A stretch of 47,575 nt of DNA from Pelagibacterales bacterium SAG-MED31 (lineage in GTDB: Bacteria > Pseudomonadota > Alphaproteobacteria > HIMB59 > GCA-002718135): NCBI GenBank assembly GCA_014653715.1, contig JACWEB010000005.1:1-47575 (forward strand), read 5' to 3'. The translations under genes and the position numbers were made by a program. Below the pieces are notes generated by a model that worked only from the letters and a program-made list of their open reading frames with translations, was not told where the DNA came from and ran no database searches. Shown piece after piece: positions 17,601 to 26,889 of this stretch; position 1 is the stretch's first letter, and each line of letters opens with the position of its first letter.

Positions 17601-18076
17601 GTGCATTTTTAATACTATTTGCAGTAGTTATGTCTACAGCAGGTGTCTTTATTGGTTTAATTGTTACAGCCCAACCTTTTGGAATAGTAATGTCTGGAGT
17701 TGGCGTGATTGCTCTTGCTGGCATAGTTGTTAATAATAATATCATACTTATTGATACTTTTAATTTTTTAAAAACAAAAACATCAAATATAAGAGAAGCT
17801 ATAATTAAAACTGGAGCACAAAGATTAAGACCAGTTTTACTTACAACAACTACAACTGTACTTGGTTTACTTCCAATGGTAACTATGACTAATATTGATT
17901 TTGTAACAAGAGAAGTAACTAGGGGATCCCCAGATACGCAATGGTGGGTACAATTATCTACAGCAATTGTTTTTGGTCTAATTTTTGCAACAATCTTAAC
18001 CTTAGTTGTAACCCCATCAGCATTAATGTTGAAAGAAAATGTTGTAAATTGGTATAGAAAGAAAGTTAACTCTTAA
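14681..18076 (+). CDS. RND efflux permease, AcrB/HAE1-like, with extra TM segments
   Basis: Proton-driven exporter of the hydrophobe/amphiphile efflux class. TM1 and the typical 'IPKESTPDVSIPIVYISLNQ' opening are present. TM4 has 'ILSVGLLVDGAIVVVEY', the proton-relay Asp. Porter and docking loops come in two repeats, and C-terminal TMs include 'GVGVIALAGIVVNNNIILID' and 'TTTTTVLGLLPMV'. At 1131 residues it is about 80 longer than AcrB: an extra hydrophobic block lies near residues 490-560, between the two halves. A run of eight G (14945-14952) lies inside the frame. Partner of the adaptor just upstream. Substrates unknown. It ends overlapping pssA by 11 bases. Confidence 0.93.
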   Translation: MKNNIIDYAIAHSRVFMGILFFIIFSGATTYISIPKESTPDVSIPIVYISLNQNGISAQDSERLLVKPIEDEVKTVEGVKEVRSTAYSGGGNVILEFDAGFDSDQAMIDIRDKVDRAKGDLPSEADEPTVNEVNISTFPIIQISLSGDVPNRTLQDLADRLQDDIETIPSVLEAKIGGKRNEQVDILINPTAVESYDINLESLINIVRENNKMVSAGGQDTGDGSFDIKVPGLYETIEDVLNTPVKTNGDSVITFRDIAEVKRTFEDRQSYANVNGSKSITIDVSKRIGENIINTIDEVKRVTSITSKNFPENVEISFGSDQSKGIKTMLNSLQNNVIAAIILVLIIILGALGVRSGLLVGVSIPGSFLSGLLALSVMGFTINIVVLFALILSVGLLVDGAIVVVEYADRKMKEGFSVKEAFANASKKMSLPIISSTATTLAAFLPLIFWPGIAGEFMKYLPITLICVLISSLFMALLFVPVLGSILNTVSRILLQFIVPCLLSVIFLFFCNYLIYKLEIQSYSLLITVFKYILSFILFIFIFIKIIPFVFRISEYVNSTQKLVSDNAKILSSESNEPVLNVTGFVGIYAKILNYLLYHPLKVIISALLVLIAVNYTYTKVGEGIEFFPDVEPDLAKIVVFARGNLSVEEKKDYVSRVENIILKIQSEKKEFKNIYSLSGNISEQSEASEDFIGSISLEYTDWDKRRKSKVILAEILNATKSINGIKVESREQQGGPGDGKPINIKLTSDNKKLLVAEGIKLKKFMDNYPKLMNVEDNLPAPGIEWEINVDRKQASKFGANITSIGNVIKLATNGLKLGEYRPDDSNESIPLYLRYPNEGRTLDRIDNLRVSTSNGLVPISNFVDIVPNNRTGNIIRIDSKNAINIQADVEPGVYPDGKVKELEYVLGITDNAPSWRGRTLDLPRYELDNKISVELIGENEDQKQAQEFLTKAFGVALFLMLMILLLQFNSFYSAFLILFAVVMSTAGVFIGLIVTAQPFGIVMSGVGVIALAGIVVNNNIILIDTFNFLKTKTSNIREAIIKTGAQRLRPVLLTTTTTVLGLLPMVTMTNIDFVTREVTRGSPDTQWWVQLSTAIVFGLIFATILTLVVTPSALMLKENVVNWYRKKVNS

Positions 18077-18791
18077 TATTGGTACTTTTTAAAATAGTAT
18101 AAAATACTGATATTAAATAACCACCAAAAACTAAAATTAAAGTAATCCAAATTTTTGAAATTAAAGCAACACAAAATAAAACAAAAATTAAAAATATCCA
18201 TGTTTTATACTTTGAATTTATTTTTAATGTTTTTAGGGAAATAGTTGGTATATTACTAATCATCATAAAACCTATAACAACTGTAGTAATTAAATTGAAA
18301 TATTCATTTTTAAAAAAAACTAACTGAAATTCAAAAAATATAAAAAGAGGTATAAGTATTAAACCAGCAGCAGCCGGTGAAGGTACTCCTGTAAAATAAG
18401 CATTATTATCTATTGGCTTATTTGTTATATAAATATCGGTAGTAAATCTTGCCAACCTAAGAGCACTACATATTACGAAAAATAATGTTGCCCCCCAACC
18501 AAGCGAACCTAAAGTATTTGTTGACCATAAATAAATAAGAAAACTTGGCGCAACTCCAAAAGATACAAAATCACTTAAAGAATCAAGTTCAGCGCCAAAA
18601 CTTGAACCACTTTTAAGTTTTCTTGCAAACCATCCATCAAAGAAATCAAATATTGTGGCTAATAAAATTAAATATATTGAAATCTCCCAATCTCCTTTTA
18701 ATGAAAATCTAATTGATGTAAATCCACTACTTAGTGAGAGAAGTGTAATAAAATTTGGAACATACTTACTTATAATATTTTGTTCACTCAT
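18066..18791 (-). CDS. pssA: CDP-diacylglycerol-serine O-phosphatidyltransferase
   Basis: Integral membrane enzyme making phosphatidylserine from CDP-diacylglycerol and serine. It has the CDP-alcohol phosphotransferase signature DG-x2-AR-x8-G-x3-D-x3-D, seen as 'DGWFARKLKSGSSFGAELDS' followed by LSD, near residues 50-72. Multiple TM helices follow. Length 241 residues fits the type II family. Its start overlaps the psd stop by 4 bases (ATGA), so the psd-pssA pair forms the phosphatidylethanolamine operon. Confidence 0.93.
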   Translation of the reverse strand: MSEQNIISKYVPNFITLLSLSSGFTSIRFSLKGDWEISIYLILLATIFDFFDGWFARKLKSGSSFGAELDSLSDFVSFGVAPSFLIYLWSTNTLGSLGWGATLFFVICSALRLARFTTDIYITNKPIDNNAYFTGVPSPAAAGLILIPLFIFFEFQLVFFKNEYFNLITTVVIGFMMISNIPTISLKTLKINSKYKTWIFLIFVLFCVALISKIWITLILVFGGYLISVFYTILKSTNIKS

Positions 18792-19456
18792 TTTAAAATA
18801 AAGTTTTTTATATTTTGAATATTATTGGGGTTTGAAATAATTGTTTCTCCACCAATAACTTTTTGTCCTTGTGAAACACAAATATTATAATTTTTAGGTA
18901 AATACAAATCTACCCGACTACCAAATTTTATAATTCCGATTCTTTGACCTCTTTGAACTTCTTGATTATTTTTTATATTACAAACAATACGTCTAGCAAT
19001 TAAGCCAGCTATTTGAACAATGTAAAAATTTTCATTATTTTTTTTGGCATAAATTATATTTCTTTCATTTTCTTTACTAGACTTATCTAATGTAGCGTTC
19101 AAAAACTTGCCAGGAATATAATTGATTGATGAAATTACAGCGTCTATAGGCATTCTATTTACGTGAACATTAAATATACTAAGAAAAATGCTTATTTTTT
19201 TATATTTATTTGTATCTGTATTATTTTCTAATGGACAATTTGATTCACCTACAAAAGTTACCACACCGTCTGCAGGAGAAACAACTACATCCTCTCTAGG
19301 TATCGCTCTAATAGGATCTCTAAAAAAATAAAATATATAAATAGATAATATTAATAACAATATACCTAAAATTGTATAGAAAGGTATAATAAAAATTGTA
19401 ATTAAACAACTTATAACAAAATAAACCCTACCCTCATTATGTATTCTTAATTGCAT
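18788..19456 (-). CDS. psd: Phosphatidylserine decarboxylase proenzyme
   Basis: Pyruvoyl enzyme converting phosphatidylserine to phosphatidylethanolamine. Two N-terminal membrane helices (about residues 11-45) are followed by 'VSPADGVVTFVGE' and 'LSIFNVHVNRMPIDAVI', both family hallmarks. Self-cleavage is expected at Gly-Ser in 'IIKFGSRVDLYLP' (about residues 179-180), with Ser becoming the pyruvoyl group. The length of 222 residues is that of the short PSD-A form common in alphaproteobacteria. Only 24 bases separate its start from the divergent LOG gene. Confidence 0.95.
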   Translation of the reverse strand: MQLRIHNEGRVYFVISCLITIFIIPFYTILGILLLILSIYIFYFFRDPIRAIPREDVVVSPADGVVTFVGESNCPLENNTDTNKYKKISIFLSIFNVHVNRMPIDAVISSINYIPGKFLNATLDKSSKENERNIIYAKKNNENFYIVQIAGLIARRIVCNIKNNQEVQRGQRIGIIKFGSRVDLYLPKNYNICVSQGQKVIGGETIISNPNNIQNIKNFILK

Positions 19457-19480
19457 ATAAAGATGAGCTAATACAGAATT

Positions 19481-20032
19481 ATGAAAATAAAAGCTCTAAC
19501 AATTTACTGTTCTGCATCACAAAAATTAGATAAAAAATTTTACAAATTGGCCAAAGAGACTGCAGAAATTATATCGAATTACCAAATAAAAGTAATTTAT
19601 GGTGGTGGAAATGTAGGACTTATGGGAATAATTGCACAGACCTTAAAAAATTTAAAAAGTGAGGTAATTGGGATTATTCCAAAATTTTTAGTAAAAAAAG
19701 AAAAAGTAAGTTTTGATATTTCAAAATTGAAAGTTGTTCCAAGTATGAGCAAAAGAAAAGAATATTTGTTTAAGTTAGGAGATGCATTTTTAGTCTTACC
19801 TGGGGGTACAGGAACTTTAGAAGAAGTTGTAGAGGTTTTATCATGGAAGATACTTAAGTTACATAATAAACCAATTATTTTTTTAAATTATGAAAACTAC
19901 TGGTCTCCACTTTTAAAGCAGTTTGAAAAGATTATTGAAAATAAATTTGGAAATAAAAATTTACAAAATCAATTTCAAGTAATAAAGAATCCTAATCAAT
20001 TAAATAAAATATTAAAATCATGGACAAAATAA
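19481..20032 (+). CDS. LOG-family nucleotide 5'-monophosphate phosphoribohydrolase
   Basis: TIGR00730-type Rossmann protein, often mis-annotated as lysine decarboxylase. The diagnostic 'PGGTGTLEE' motif is at about residues 107-115. '[16 protein letters not shown]' and '[20 protein letters not shown]' also match. Characterised relatives cleave cytokinin ribotides or AMP-like nucleotides to the base and ribose 5-phosphate; the physiological substrate here is unknown. The length of 183 residues is normal. Its end overlaps icd by 13 bases. Confidence 0.88.
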   Translation: MKIKALTIYCSASQKLDKKFYKLAKETAEIISNYQIKVIYGGGNVGLMGIIAQTLKNLKSEVIGIIPKFLVKKEKVSFDISKLKVVPSMSKRKEYLFKLGDAFLVLPGGTGTLEEVVEVLSWKILKLHNKPIIFLNYENYWSPLLKQFEKIIENKFGNKNLQNQFQVIKNPNQLNKILKSWTK

Positions 20033-21237
20033 AAGTTAATAGCCCTGTCGTAGAGATGGATGGAGATGAAATGACACGTATAATATGGGAGTTCATCAAA
20101 GATAAATTAATTCTTCCTTACGTTGATATTGATATAAAATACTATGATTTAGGGGTTACTAGTCGTGATAATACTGATGATCAAATTACCATCGATGCAG
20201 CTGAAGCTGTTCAAAAATATGGTGTTGGTATCAAATGTGCAACTATTACGCCAGATGAAGATAGAGTTAAGGAATTTAATTTAAAAAAAATGTGGCGTTC
20301 ACCTAATGGCACAATAAGAAATATTTTAGGTGGAACAATTTTTAGACAGCCCATTATCTGCAAAAATGTTCCTAGAATAGTTACAAACTGGAATAAACCT
20401 ATTGTAGTAGCAAGACATGCTTTTGGAGATCAATACAGAGCGACAGACACATTAATATCAAAACCTGGTAAATTAAAAATGGTATTCGAACCATCAGATG
20501 GAAGTGAAGGTTTTACAAAGGATGTTTATAATTTTGAAAAAGAAGGAATAGCACTATCGATGTATAACCTAGATCAATCAATTATTGATTTTGCTAGAGC
20601 TTGTTTTAATTATGGACTAGAGTTAGGTTGGCCAGTTTACCTATCGACAAAAAATACAATCTTAAAAGTATATGATGGAAGATTTAAAGATTTATTTGAA
20701 GATGTTTTTCAAACTGAGTTTGCTGAAAAATTCAAAGAAAAAGATATAGTGTATGAGCATAGATTGATAGATGATATGGTTGCAACAGCACTTAAATGGG
20801 AAGGTAATTTTATTTGGGCTTGCAAAAACTATGATGGCGATGTTCAATCTGACTCCGTTGCACAGGGATATGGGTCATTGGGATTAATGACAAGTGTATT
20901 AATGACACCTGATGGCAAAACTATAGAAGCTGAAGCTGCTCATGGAACGGTAACAAGACATTATAGAAATCATCAACAAGGTTTAGAGACATCAACCAAC
21001 CCGATTGCGTCAATATTTGCATGGACTAGAGGTTTGCAATTTAGAGGTAAATTTGATGAAAATAGTAATTTGGTCACTTTTGCTAAGAGTCTTGAAGATA
21101 CATGTATAAATACAGTTCAATCAGGGAAAATGACAAAGGATTTAGCAATTCTAATTAGCTCTGATCAAAAATGGTTAAATACTCAAGACTTTCTAGAAGC
21201 TTTAAAAGTAAATTTGGAAGAAAAACTAAAAATTTAG
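20020..21237 (+). CDS. icd: NADP-dependent isocitrate dehydrogenase
   Basis: TCA-cycle enzyme that oxidatively decarboxylates isocitrate to 2-oxoglutarate. It is the dimeric, eukaryote-like IDH type found in many alphaproteobacteria: '[20 protein letters not shown]' at the N-terminus, '[20 protein letters not shown]' for isocitrate binding, '[20 protein letters not shown]' and '[14 protein letters not shown]', the NADP-site region. Full length at 405 residues. Translation is likely coupled to the LOG gene through the 13-base overlap. Its end overlaps convergent alaS by 12 bases. Confidence 0.97.
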   Translation: MDKIKVNSPVVEMDGDEMTRIIWEFIKDKLILPYVDIDIKYYDLGVTSRDNTDDQITIDAAEAVQKYGVGIKCATITPDEDRVKEFNLKKMWRSPNGTIRNILGGTIFRQPIICKNVPRIVTNWNKPIVVARHAFGDQYRATDTLISKPGKLKMVFEPSDGSEGFTKDVYNFEKEGIALSMYNLDQSIIDFARACFNYGLELGWPVYLSTKNTILKVYDGRFKDLFEDVFQTEFAEKFKEKDIVYEHRLIDDMVATALKWEGNFIWACKNYDGDVQSDSVAQGYGSLGLMTSVLMTPDGKTIEAEAAHGTVTRHYRNHQQGLETSTNPIASIFAWTRGLQFRGKFDENSNLVTFAKSLEDTCINTVQSGKMTKDLAILISSDQKWLNTQDFLEALKVNLEEKLKI

Positions 21238-23898
21238 ACTGTCTCTAATTTTATTTATAGCATTTTCTAAGTTAGTTAAATCAGTTCCTCCAGCTTGAGC
21301 AATATCCTTACGACCTCCTCCACCTTTTCCTCCTAATATTTTTGAAACTTCCTGAATAATCTTTGATGAGTCAAAATTATCAGTTAAATCATTTGTGGCA
21401 CCAAGAACAATTGATAGTTTATTGTTATTTGAAGAAATAATTAAAGATACACACTTTTGCTGATATTTATTTTTCTGGTCATCTACAAATTGCTTTAGTA
21501 GTTTAGGTGGATAATCATCCGTAACGAGATATACAAATGTTGTATCGTTAATCTTCTCACTTAAAATATTTTGAGATAAATTTTCTTTATTTAAATTTTG
21601 TTTTTTAATTTCCAAGCTTCTTCTTAATTCTTTAATTTGGTCCAATAAACTATAATTATTTTTATTGGAATAGATAAAGTTACTATCTATTTTTTGTATA
21701 TCTTTAATGAGTTGATCAAGTTTAATTTTATTATCATCTTCTTTTTGTTGATGTAATCGAATTTGTTCATTTTCAAATTGCTTAACATAAATATTAGTTA
21801 AAGCCTCTAACCTTCTGATACCTGATGCAACACTTGACTGATTAATAATTTTAAAATCAATTATATCACCCGTACGACTGACATGTGTGCCGCCACACAA
21901 TTCTTTTGAGAATATTTTTTCACCCTCTTTACTGCCCATAGATACAACACGCACTTCATCACCATATTTTTCTCCAAATAAAGCCATAGCGCCTTCTTCA
22001 ATTGCTTTTTGATGATCTATTATTTTTGTATTAACAGGAGAATTGTTAATAATTTCCATTTTAACATAATTTTCAATTTTAATAATATTATCAGAGCTTA
22101 TTGGCTCATTATGACTAAAATCAAATCGCAGTTTTTCATTATTAACTAAAGACCCCTTTTGAGAAACATGGTTGCCTAGAACTTCTCTCAGTGAAGAGTG
22201 TAATAAATGCGTTGAAGAGTGATTACACTTAGTTAGTTGACGTTTATTTGTATCAATTATTGCAGTCACACTCTCTTTTTTTGAAAATTGACCATTTTTA
22301 ACTTTTCCATGATGTAAAAAAAATGATCCAAATAATTTAGTCGTATCATAAACTTCAAAAATACTATCTTCAAAAATAATTTTTCCACTATCTCCAATTT
22401 GTCCACCACTTTCTCCATAGAAAGGTGTTTGATTAAGAATGATAATAGCTTCATCTTCTACTGATAAAAGTTCAGTTTCAGTATCATTTTTAATAATAGA
22501 AATAATTTCACTTTCACTTTCAGTTTGCTCATATCCTAAAAATTCAGTTGGGCTTAAATTTTCAGTAATTTGAAACCATTTTTTTTGATCTTCTATATCA
22601 CCTGTACCTTTCCAACTTTGTCGTGCCCTATCCTTCTGCTCTTTCATTTTTATATTAAATGTATCAATATCTACCTCAATATTTTTTGATCTCAGGTAAT
22701 CTTGAGTTAAATCTAAAGGAAAACCGTATGTGTCATATAATTTAAATGCAATTTCTCCATCTAATTTTTTTGGAGATGAGGAAATTTCTTCTTCTAAAAT
22801 TTTTAGTCCCTTTTCAACCGTTTCTTTAAATTTTGTTTCCTCATTCAAAAAAGTATTTAAAATTAAATCATTAGCTCTTTCCAATTCAGGGAAAGAATTT
22901 TGAAACGTTTCTAGCAATGTAGGAAACATTTTAGCAAAAATTGGGTCTTTATTTCCAAGAGAGTGAGCATGTCTCATTCCCCTTCTCATAATTCTTCTCA
23001 AAACATAACCCCTACCTTCATTAGAGGGTGTTACACCATCTGCAATTAGAAAAGATGAGGATCTTAAATGATCTGCTATTACTCTGTGACTTGGACTTTC
23101 ATTAAAACTCTCATTATTTAATAACTGAATTGATTTATCTATAAGAGGATTAAAAAGATCAGTGTTATAGTTATCATTAGTGCCGTTTAATAGCGCTGTA
23201 ATTCTCTCTAATCCCATCCCTGTATCAATTGAAGGTTTAGGAAGGTTAACTCTCTCAGATGAGCTTATTTGTTCAAATTGCATGAAGACTAAATTCCAAA
23301 TTTCTATAAATCTGTCACCATCCTCATTTGGGCTTCCTGGAGGTCCACCAGGATATTTACCTCCATGATCATAAAATATTTCAGAGCAAGGACCGCAGGG
23401 TCCAGTATCACCCATTGACCAGAAATTATCAGATGTATTAATTTTTATAATCTTATCATCATCTAAACCTGCAATAGTTTTCCATAAATTATAGGCATCT
23501 TCATCTTCATTAAAAACAGTAACAAGTAGTTTTTTTTTATCAATACCAAATTCTTTCGTTATCAAATTCCATGCAAATTCTATTGCTTCATTTTTAAAAT
23601 AATCTCCAAAAGAAAAATTTCCTAACATTTCAAAAAATGTATGGTGCCTTGCAGTGTAACCAACATTTTCTAAATCATTATGCTTGCCACCAGCTCTTAC
23701 ACATTTTTGTGATGTAACAGCGCGCTTATAATTTATTTTTTCTTTACCAGTAAAAATATTTTTAAACTGGACCATACCAGAATTAGCAAACATTAGAGTA
23801 GGATCATTATGAGGAACTAGAGGACTTGAGTGAACAATCTCATGTCCATTTTTATTGAAATAATTTAAAAAAATTGATCTTATTTCACTAGAATTCAT
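21226..23898 (-). CDS. alaS: Alanyl-tRNA synthetase
   Basis: Charges tRNA-Ala. The class II catalytic domain opens with '[18 protein letters not shown]' and '[18 protein letters not shown]', and contains '[20 protein letters not shown]'. The editing domain has zinc-binding '[16 protein letters not shown]' near residue 557 and '[14 protein letters not shown]' near residue 664. The glycine-rich C-Ala end is '[16 protein letters not shown]'. Length of 890 residues is typical. It lies downstream of recA, the common recA-alaS order, but a terminator and its own promoter separate the two. Confidence 0.97.
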   Translation of the reverse strand: MNSSEIRSIFLNYFNKNGHEIVHSSPLVPHNDPTLMFANSGMVQFKNIFTGKEKINYKRAVTSQKCVRAGGKHNDLENVGYTARHHTFFEMLGNFSFGDYFKNEAIEFAWNLITKEFGIDKKKLLVTVFNEDEDAYNLWKTIAGLDDDKIIKINTSDNFWSMGDTGPCGPCSEIFYDHGGKYPGGPPGSPNEDGDRFIEIWNLVFMQFEQISSSERVNLPKPSIDTGMGLERITALLNGTNDNYNTDLFNPLIDKSIQLLNNESFNESPSHRVIADHLRSSSFLIADGVTPSNEGRGYVLRRIMRRGMRHAHSLGNKDPIFAKMFPTLLETFQNSFPELERANDLILNTFLNEETKFKETVEKGLKILEEEISSSPKKLDGEIAFKLYDTYGFPLDLTQDYLRSKNIEVDIDTFNIKMKEQKDRARQSWKGTGDIEDQKKWFQITENLSPTEFLGYEQTESESEIISIIKNDTETELLSVEDEAIIILNQTPFYGESGGQIGDSGKIIFEDSIFEVYDTTKLFGSFFLHHGKVKNGQFSKKESVTAIIDTNKRQLTKCNHSSTHLLHSSLREVLGNHVSQKGSLVNNEKLRFDFSHNEPISSDNIIKIENYVKMEIINNSPVNTKIIDHQKAIEEGAMALFGEKYGDEVRVVSMGSKEGEKIFSKELCGGTHVSRTGDIIDFKIINQSSVASGIRRLEALTNIYVKQFENEQIRLHQQKEDDNKIKLDQLIKDIQKIDSNFIYSNKNNYSLLDQIKELRRSLEIKKQNLNKENLSQNILSEKINDTTFVYLVTDDYPPKLLKQFVDDQKNKYQQKCVSLIISSNNNKLSIVLGATNDLTDNFDSSKIIQEVSKILGGKGGGGRKDIAQAGGTDLTNLENAINKIRDSLNF

Positions 23899-23906
23899 GA
23901 GGACGT

Positions 23907-23933
23907 ATTATAACTTGATTTTTACTATGTCTA
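23907..23933 (-). promoter_or_regulatory. Candidate alaS promoter, near-leaderless
   Basis: On the minus strand, TAGACA (23933-23928) and a perfect TATAAT (23912-23907) are separated by 15 bases. Only 8 bases lie between the -10 and the alaS ATG, so the transcript would begin at or within about two bases of the start codon. No Shine-Dalgarno sequence is present there. The promoter starts right after the recA terminator. Confidence 0.5.
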
Positions 23934-23936
23934 ATC

Positions 23937-23967
23937 AAAAAAAAAGGGAGCAAAGCTCCCTTTTTTT
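23937..23967 (-). terminator. Rho-independent terminator of recA
   Basis: A perfect 6-bp GC-rich stem (GGGAGC 23946-23951 with GCTCCC 23955-23960) has a 3-base loop. It is flanked by nine A (23937-23945), which is the U-tract for the minus strand, and by seven T (23961-23967) on the other side. It sits 20 bases past the recA stop and just before the alaS promoter. The symmetrical form could work both ways. Confidence 0.9.
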
Positions 23968-23986
23968 AAATTAAAATAAATATTTA

Positions 23987-25079
23987 TTATTCTTCAGCTT
24001 TTTCTTCTTTAGCTTTAGGTTTAATCTCACCTTCCATCATTGCTTTTTCAACAACTCCTGCATTTTCAAGAATTCTATTTTCAATTTCTTGAGCTATAGG
24101 GGGGGTTATCCCTGAGAAAGTTTTTAACATTTTCTCTGCCTTGGCCAATTTTTTGATCTTTATATGCAAACCAAGATCCTGCCTTATCAATAATTTCAGC
24201 TTTAACTCCAAGATCAACAAGTTCCCCAAGTTTAGAAATACCTTCACCATACATAATATCAAATTCTACAACTTTAAATGGTGGCGCAACTTTATTTTTA
24301 ACTATTTTAACTCTTGTCTGATTACCAACAATTTCATCTTTATCTTTAATTGCTCCTATTCTTCTTATGTCCATTCTAACGGAGGAATAAAATTTTAGAG
24401 CATTTCCACCTGTTGTAGTTTCAGGACTACCAAACATTACGCCAATTTTCATTCTTAACTGATTTATGAAAACAACCAATGTATTTGATTGAGCAATAGA
24501 GCTGGTTAATTTTCTAAGTGCTTGACTCATTAATCTAGCTTGTAATCCAGGTAAAGAATCTCCCATGTCACCTTCAAGCTCAGCTCTTGGGACAAGTGCA
24601 GCAACAGAATCAATGACTAACACATCAATACCTCCAGATTTTATGAGAGAATCAGCAATTTCTAAACCTTGCTCACCTGTATCAGGCTGAGATATTAAAA
24701 GCTCTTCAAGATTAACACCTAATTTTTTTGCATATGCGGGATCAAGAGCGTGCTCAGCATCAATAAATGCGCAATTTCCACCTTTTTTTTGAGACTCAGC
24801 AACAATATGTGTTGCCAGCGTTGTTTTTCCTGAACTTTCAGGACCATATATCTCAACTATCCTGCCTTTTGGAACCCCGCCTATACCTAAGGCTATATCT
24901 AAACCAAGAGAGCCAGTTGATATTGATTCTATATCCACATTAGTTTTAGATCCAAGTTTCATAATTGAACCTTTTCCATAGTTTTTTTCAATAAGACTGA
25001 CAGCAGCCTCTAAAGATTTAGTTCTATTTTCTTCATTCATTATATTATTCTCTATTACTTTTAATTTAGCTTGAGACAT
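23987..25079 (-). CDS. recA: Recombinase RecA, frameshifted near the C-terminus
   Basis: Strand-exchange ATPase and LexA co-protease. The core is intact: Walker A 'GPESSGKTT', '[16 protein letters not shown]', Walker B '[14 protein letters not shown]', and loop L2 '[20 protein letters not shown]'. After 'FLRDNPP' the frame breaks in a run of seven C (plus strand G7 at 24099-24105). As written, RecA ends with YSSRN at 24081. With six C the frame continues as '[20 protein letters not shown]' to a stop at 23987, giving 363 residues. So about 36 C-terminal residues are lost as sequenced. I chose the second ATG (25079): GGAG lies six bases before it, inside the codons after the upstream ATG (25091). 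Confidence 0.93.
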
Positions 25080-25147
25080 TGTTTTCTCCATCTTTTGGTA
25101 GTTTTTTATTGTGATTCTTGCAAATCATGTTTTTTTGTACATGTTTT

Positions 25148-25177
25148 GTTCTAATTTTAAAAGTTCTATTTTTGTTC
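25148..25177 (-). promoter_or_regulatory. Alphaproteobacterial LexA (SOS) box upstream of recA
   Basis: The plus strand has GTTCTATTTTTGTTC at 25163-25177, an exact match to the alphaproteobacterial SOS box GTTC-N7-GTTC. A third GTTC lies at 25148-25151. The box is about 85-100 bases upstream of the recA start at 25079, in the recA-dksA divergent region. LexA binding here would repress recA. dksA starts about 105 bases away on the other side and could also be affected, which is less certain. Confidence 0.8.
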
Positions 25178-25282
25178 TTTTTATAAATACAAAATATTAC
25201 ATTGATAAATATGAATTATTTTTTAAAAATATTAGTCTTGAAATTAAATATTCTTTTGATAAGTCCTTTCAAGTTTAAAAAT

Positions 25283-25690
25283 ATGGCAAAAATATCAAAA
25301 ATATACAAACCTACGCAAAAAGAAAAGTTCATGAATGCTAAAATGAAAGAGTATTTTAGACAGAAACTAGAAAACTGGAAAGGTGAACTTTTGAGAGAAT
25401 CCTCACAAACATTAAATAATCTTCAAAATGAAAATGTAACAAAACCAGATATGACTGATAGAGCTTCAGAAGAAATTGATAGAACTTTTGAACTTAGAAC
25501 AAGAGATAGAGAAAGAAAATTAATCAATAAAATTGATGCAGCTTTGAGAAGAATTGAAGATGGAACATATGGTTATTGTGAAGAAACTGGTGAACCAATA
25601 GGTTTAAAAAGGCTTGAAGCGCGACCTGTAGCAACTTTAAGTATAGAAGCACAAGAGATGCATGAAAAAGCTGAAAAAAGATTAAATTAA
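25283..25690 (+). CDS. dksA: RNA polymerase-binding transcription factor DksA
   Basis: Coiled-coil protein that enters the RNA polymerase secondary channel and works with ppGpp. The preferred start is the ATG at 25283 (MAKISKIYKP), giving 135 residues; the frame opens further upstream at 25202, but that part is hydrophobic and unlike DksA. The helical hairpin includes 'DRASEEIDRTFELRTRDRER'. The zinc-finger region reads 'GTYGYCEETGEPIGLKRLEA' followed by RPVATLSIEAQE, with one of the four classical cysteines. This single-Cys form is common in alphaproteobacteria and probably does not bind zinc like the E. coli protein. Confidence 0.93.
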   Translation: MAKISKIYKPTQKEKFMNAKMKEYFRQKLENWKGELLRESSQTLNNLQNENVTKPDMTDRASEEIDRTFELRTRDRERKLINKIDAALRRIEDGTYGYCEETGEPIGLKRLEARPVATLSIEAQEMHEKAEKRLN

Positions 25691-25715
25691 TTAAGAAAAT
25701 ATTAATTAATAATTA

Positions 25716-25910
25716 ATGGAAAATTTAACTAGCCTTTTCACACCTGGAATATATGTTATTAATAGTGATAAGAAAAAAGAATGGGGTATTGGGCAAATTC
25801 AGTCTTCGATTAATAATTTAATAACAATAAATTTTGAAAATGTTGGAAAAAAAACAATTAATATTAACAAAGTTAATCTTGAAATAATAAATATTAATGC
25901 AGATAGTTGA
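25716..25910 (+). CDS. DUF3553 family protein
   Basis: 64-residue protein matching DUF3553, a small beta-rich domain of unknown function also found near UvrD helicases. The pattern 'PGIYVINSDKKKEWGIGQIQ' then 'ITINFENVGKKTININKVNL' mirrors the family's 'PG..V.HP..PEWG.GQV.S', 'V.V.FE.AGK..I'. It lies between dksA and moaA and overlaps moaA by 14 bases, so it is probably co-transcribed with moaA and nadK. Confidence 0.75.
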   Translation: MENLTSLFTPGIYVINSDKKKEWGIGQIQSSINNLITINFENVGKKTININKVNLEIININADS

Positions 25911-26889
25911 TCAGTTTTTAAGAAAAATAAATTACTTAAGAGTGTCAGTTACTGACAGGTGTGATTTAAGATGTGTATATTGCATGAAAGAAAAAATGAA
26001 TTTTCTTCCTAAAAATGAAATTTTAAGTTTAGAAGAAATAGAGAGATTATGTGATAATTTTATTGAATTAGGAGTTGAAAAAATAAGACTTACAGGTGGC
26101 GAACCCTTAGTAAGAAAAGATGTCATTAATTTAATCAAAAATTTAAATTATAAAAAATCTAATACAAAACTAAAGGAAATTACACTTACCACAAATGGAA
26201 GCTTATTAAAAAAATTCGCAAGAGAATTAAAAAATAATGGAATAAACAGAATAAATGTATCTTTAGACACTATTATTGAAGAAAAATATAAAGAAATAAC
26301 CAGATTTGGAAATTTAAATAATGTACTTGATGGAATAGAAGAGGCAAAAAAAAATGATATTAAAGTAAAAATTAATACTGTTGTTTTTAAAAATTTTAAT
26401 GAAGAACATATTTCTGATCTTGTTAGTTGGGCAAATAAAAATTTATTAGATATTACTTTTATAGAAGTAATGCCAATGAGTGACACTGATATTCCAAGAC
26501 ACATGCAATTTGTAAGTCTTGATAGTACTTACAAAAAACTAGATATGATTTATCATTTTGAAAAAACTAATTATAGAACTGGCGGTCCATCTAATTATTA
26601 CACAAGCAGAAATTTAGATATAAAAATTGGCTTTATTACACCTTTGTCAAATAATTTTTGTGCTAGCTGCAATAGAATCAGGATATCAAGCACAGGAAAA
26701 CTTTATATGTGTCTTGGGCAAAATGATTTTGTTGATTTTAGAGAAATTTTGAGAACTGATAGAGGCGATAACTATATTAAAGAAAAAATTAGATTTGCTC
26801 TAAGTATTAAGCCTAGGAGACATGATTTTATTATTAATTCTGGAATCAAGCCTTATTTAAATAGGCATATGAATGAAACAGGTGGGTAA
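25897..26889 (+). CDS. moaA: GTP 3',8-cyclase MoaA
   Basis: Radical SAM enzyme for the first step of molybdopterin synthesis. The N-terminal radical SAM cluster is Cys22, Cys26, Cys29 in 'RVSVTDRCDLRCVYCMKE'. The second, GTP-binding cluster is Cys255, Cys258 and Cys272 ('NNFCASCNRIRISSTGKLYM'). 'IRLTGGEPLVRKDV' and 'RINVSLDTI' are also present. The protein ends with the invariant Gly-Gly. The full 330 residues are present. It shares one base with nadK. No other molybdopterin synthesis gene is in the window except the MoCF-domain gene at 28.1 kb. Confidence 0.96.
   Translation: MQIVDQFLRKINYLRVSVTDRCDLRCVYCMKEKMNFLPKNEILSLEEIERLCDNFIELGVEKIRLTGGEPLVRKDVINLIKNLNYKKSNTKLKEITLTTNGSLLKKFARELKNNGINRINVSLDTIIEEKYKEITRFGNLNNVLDGIEEAKKNDIKVKINTVVFKNFNEEHISDLVSWANKNLLDITFIEVMPMSDTDIPRHMQFVSLDSTYKKLDMIYHFEKTNYRTGGPSNYYTSRNLDIKIGFITPLSNNFCASCNRIRISSTGKLYMCLGQNDFVDFREILRTDRGDNYIKEKIRFALSIKPRRHDFIINSGIKPYLNRHMNETGG

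Noticed and set aside
25202-25282. Upstream extension of dksA
   Set aside because: The extra 27 residues are hydrophobic and unlike DksA; the ATG at 25283 gives the family's normal start.
26148-26504. 118-codon frame antisense to moaA
   Set aside because: moaA is complete with all motifs; the antisense frame has no family pattern.
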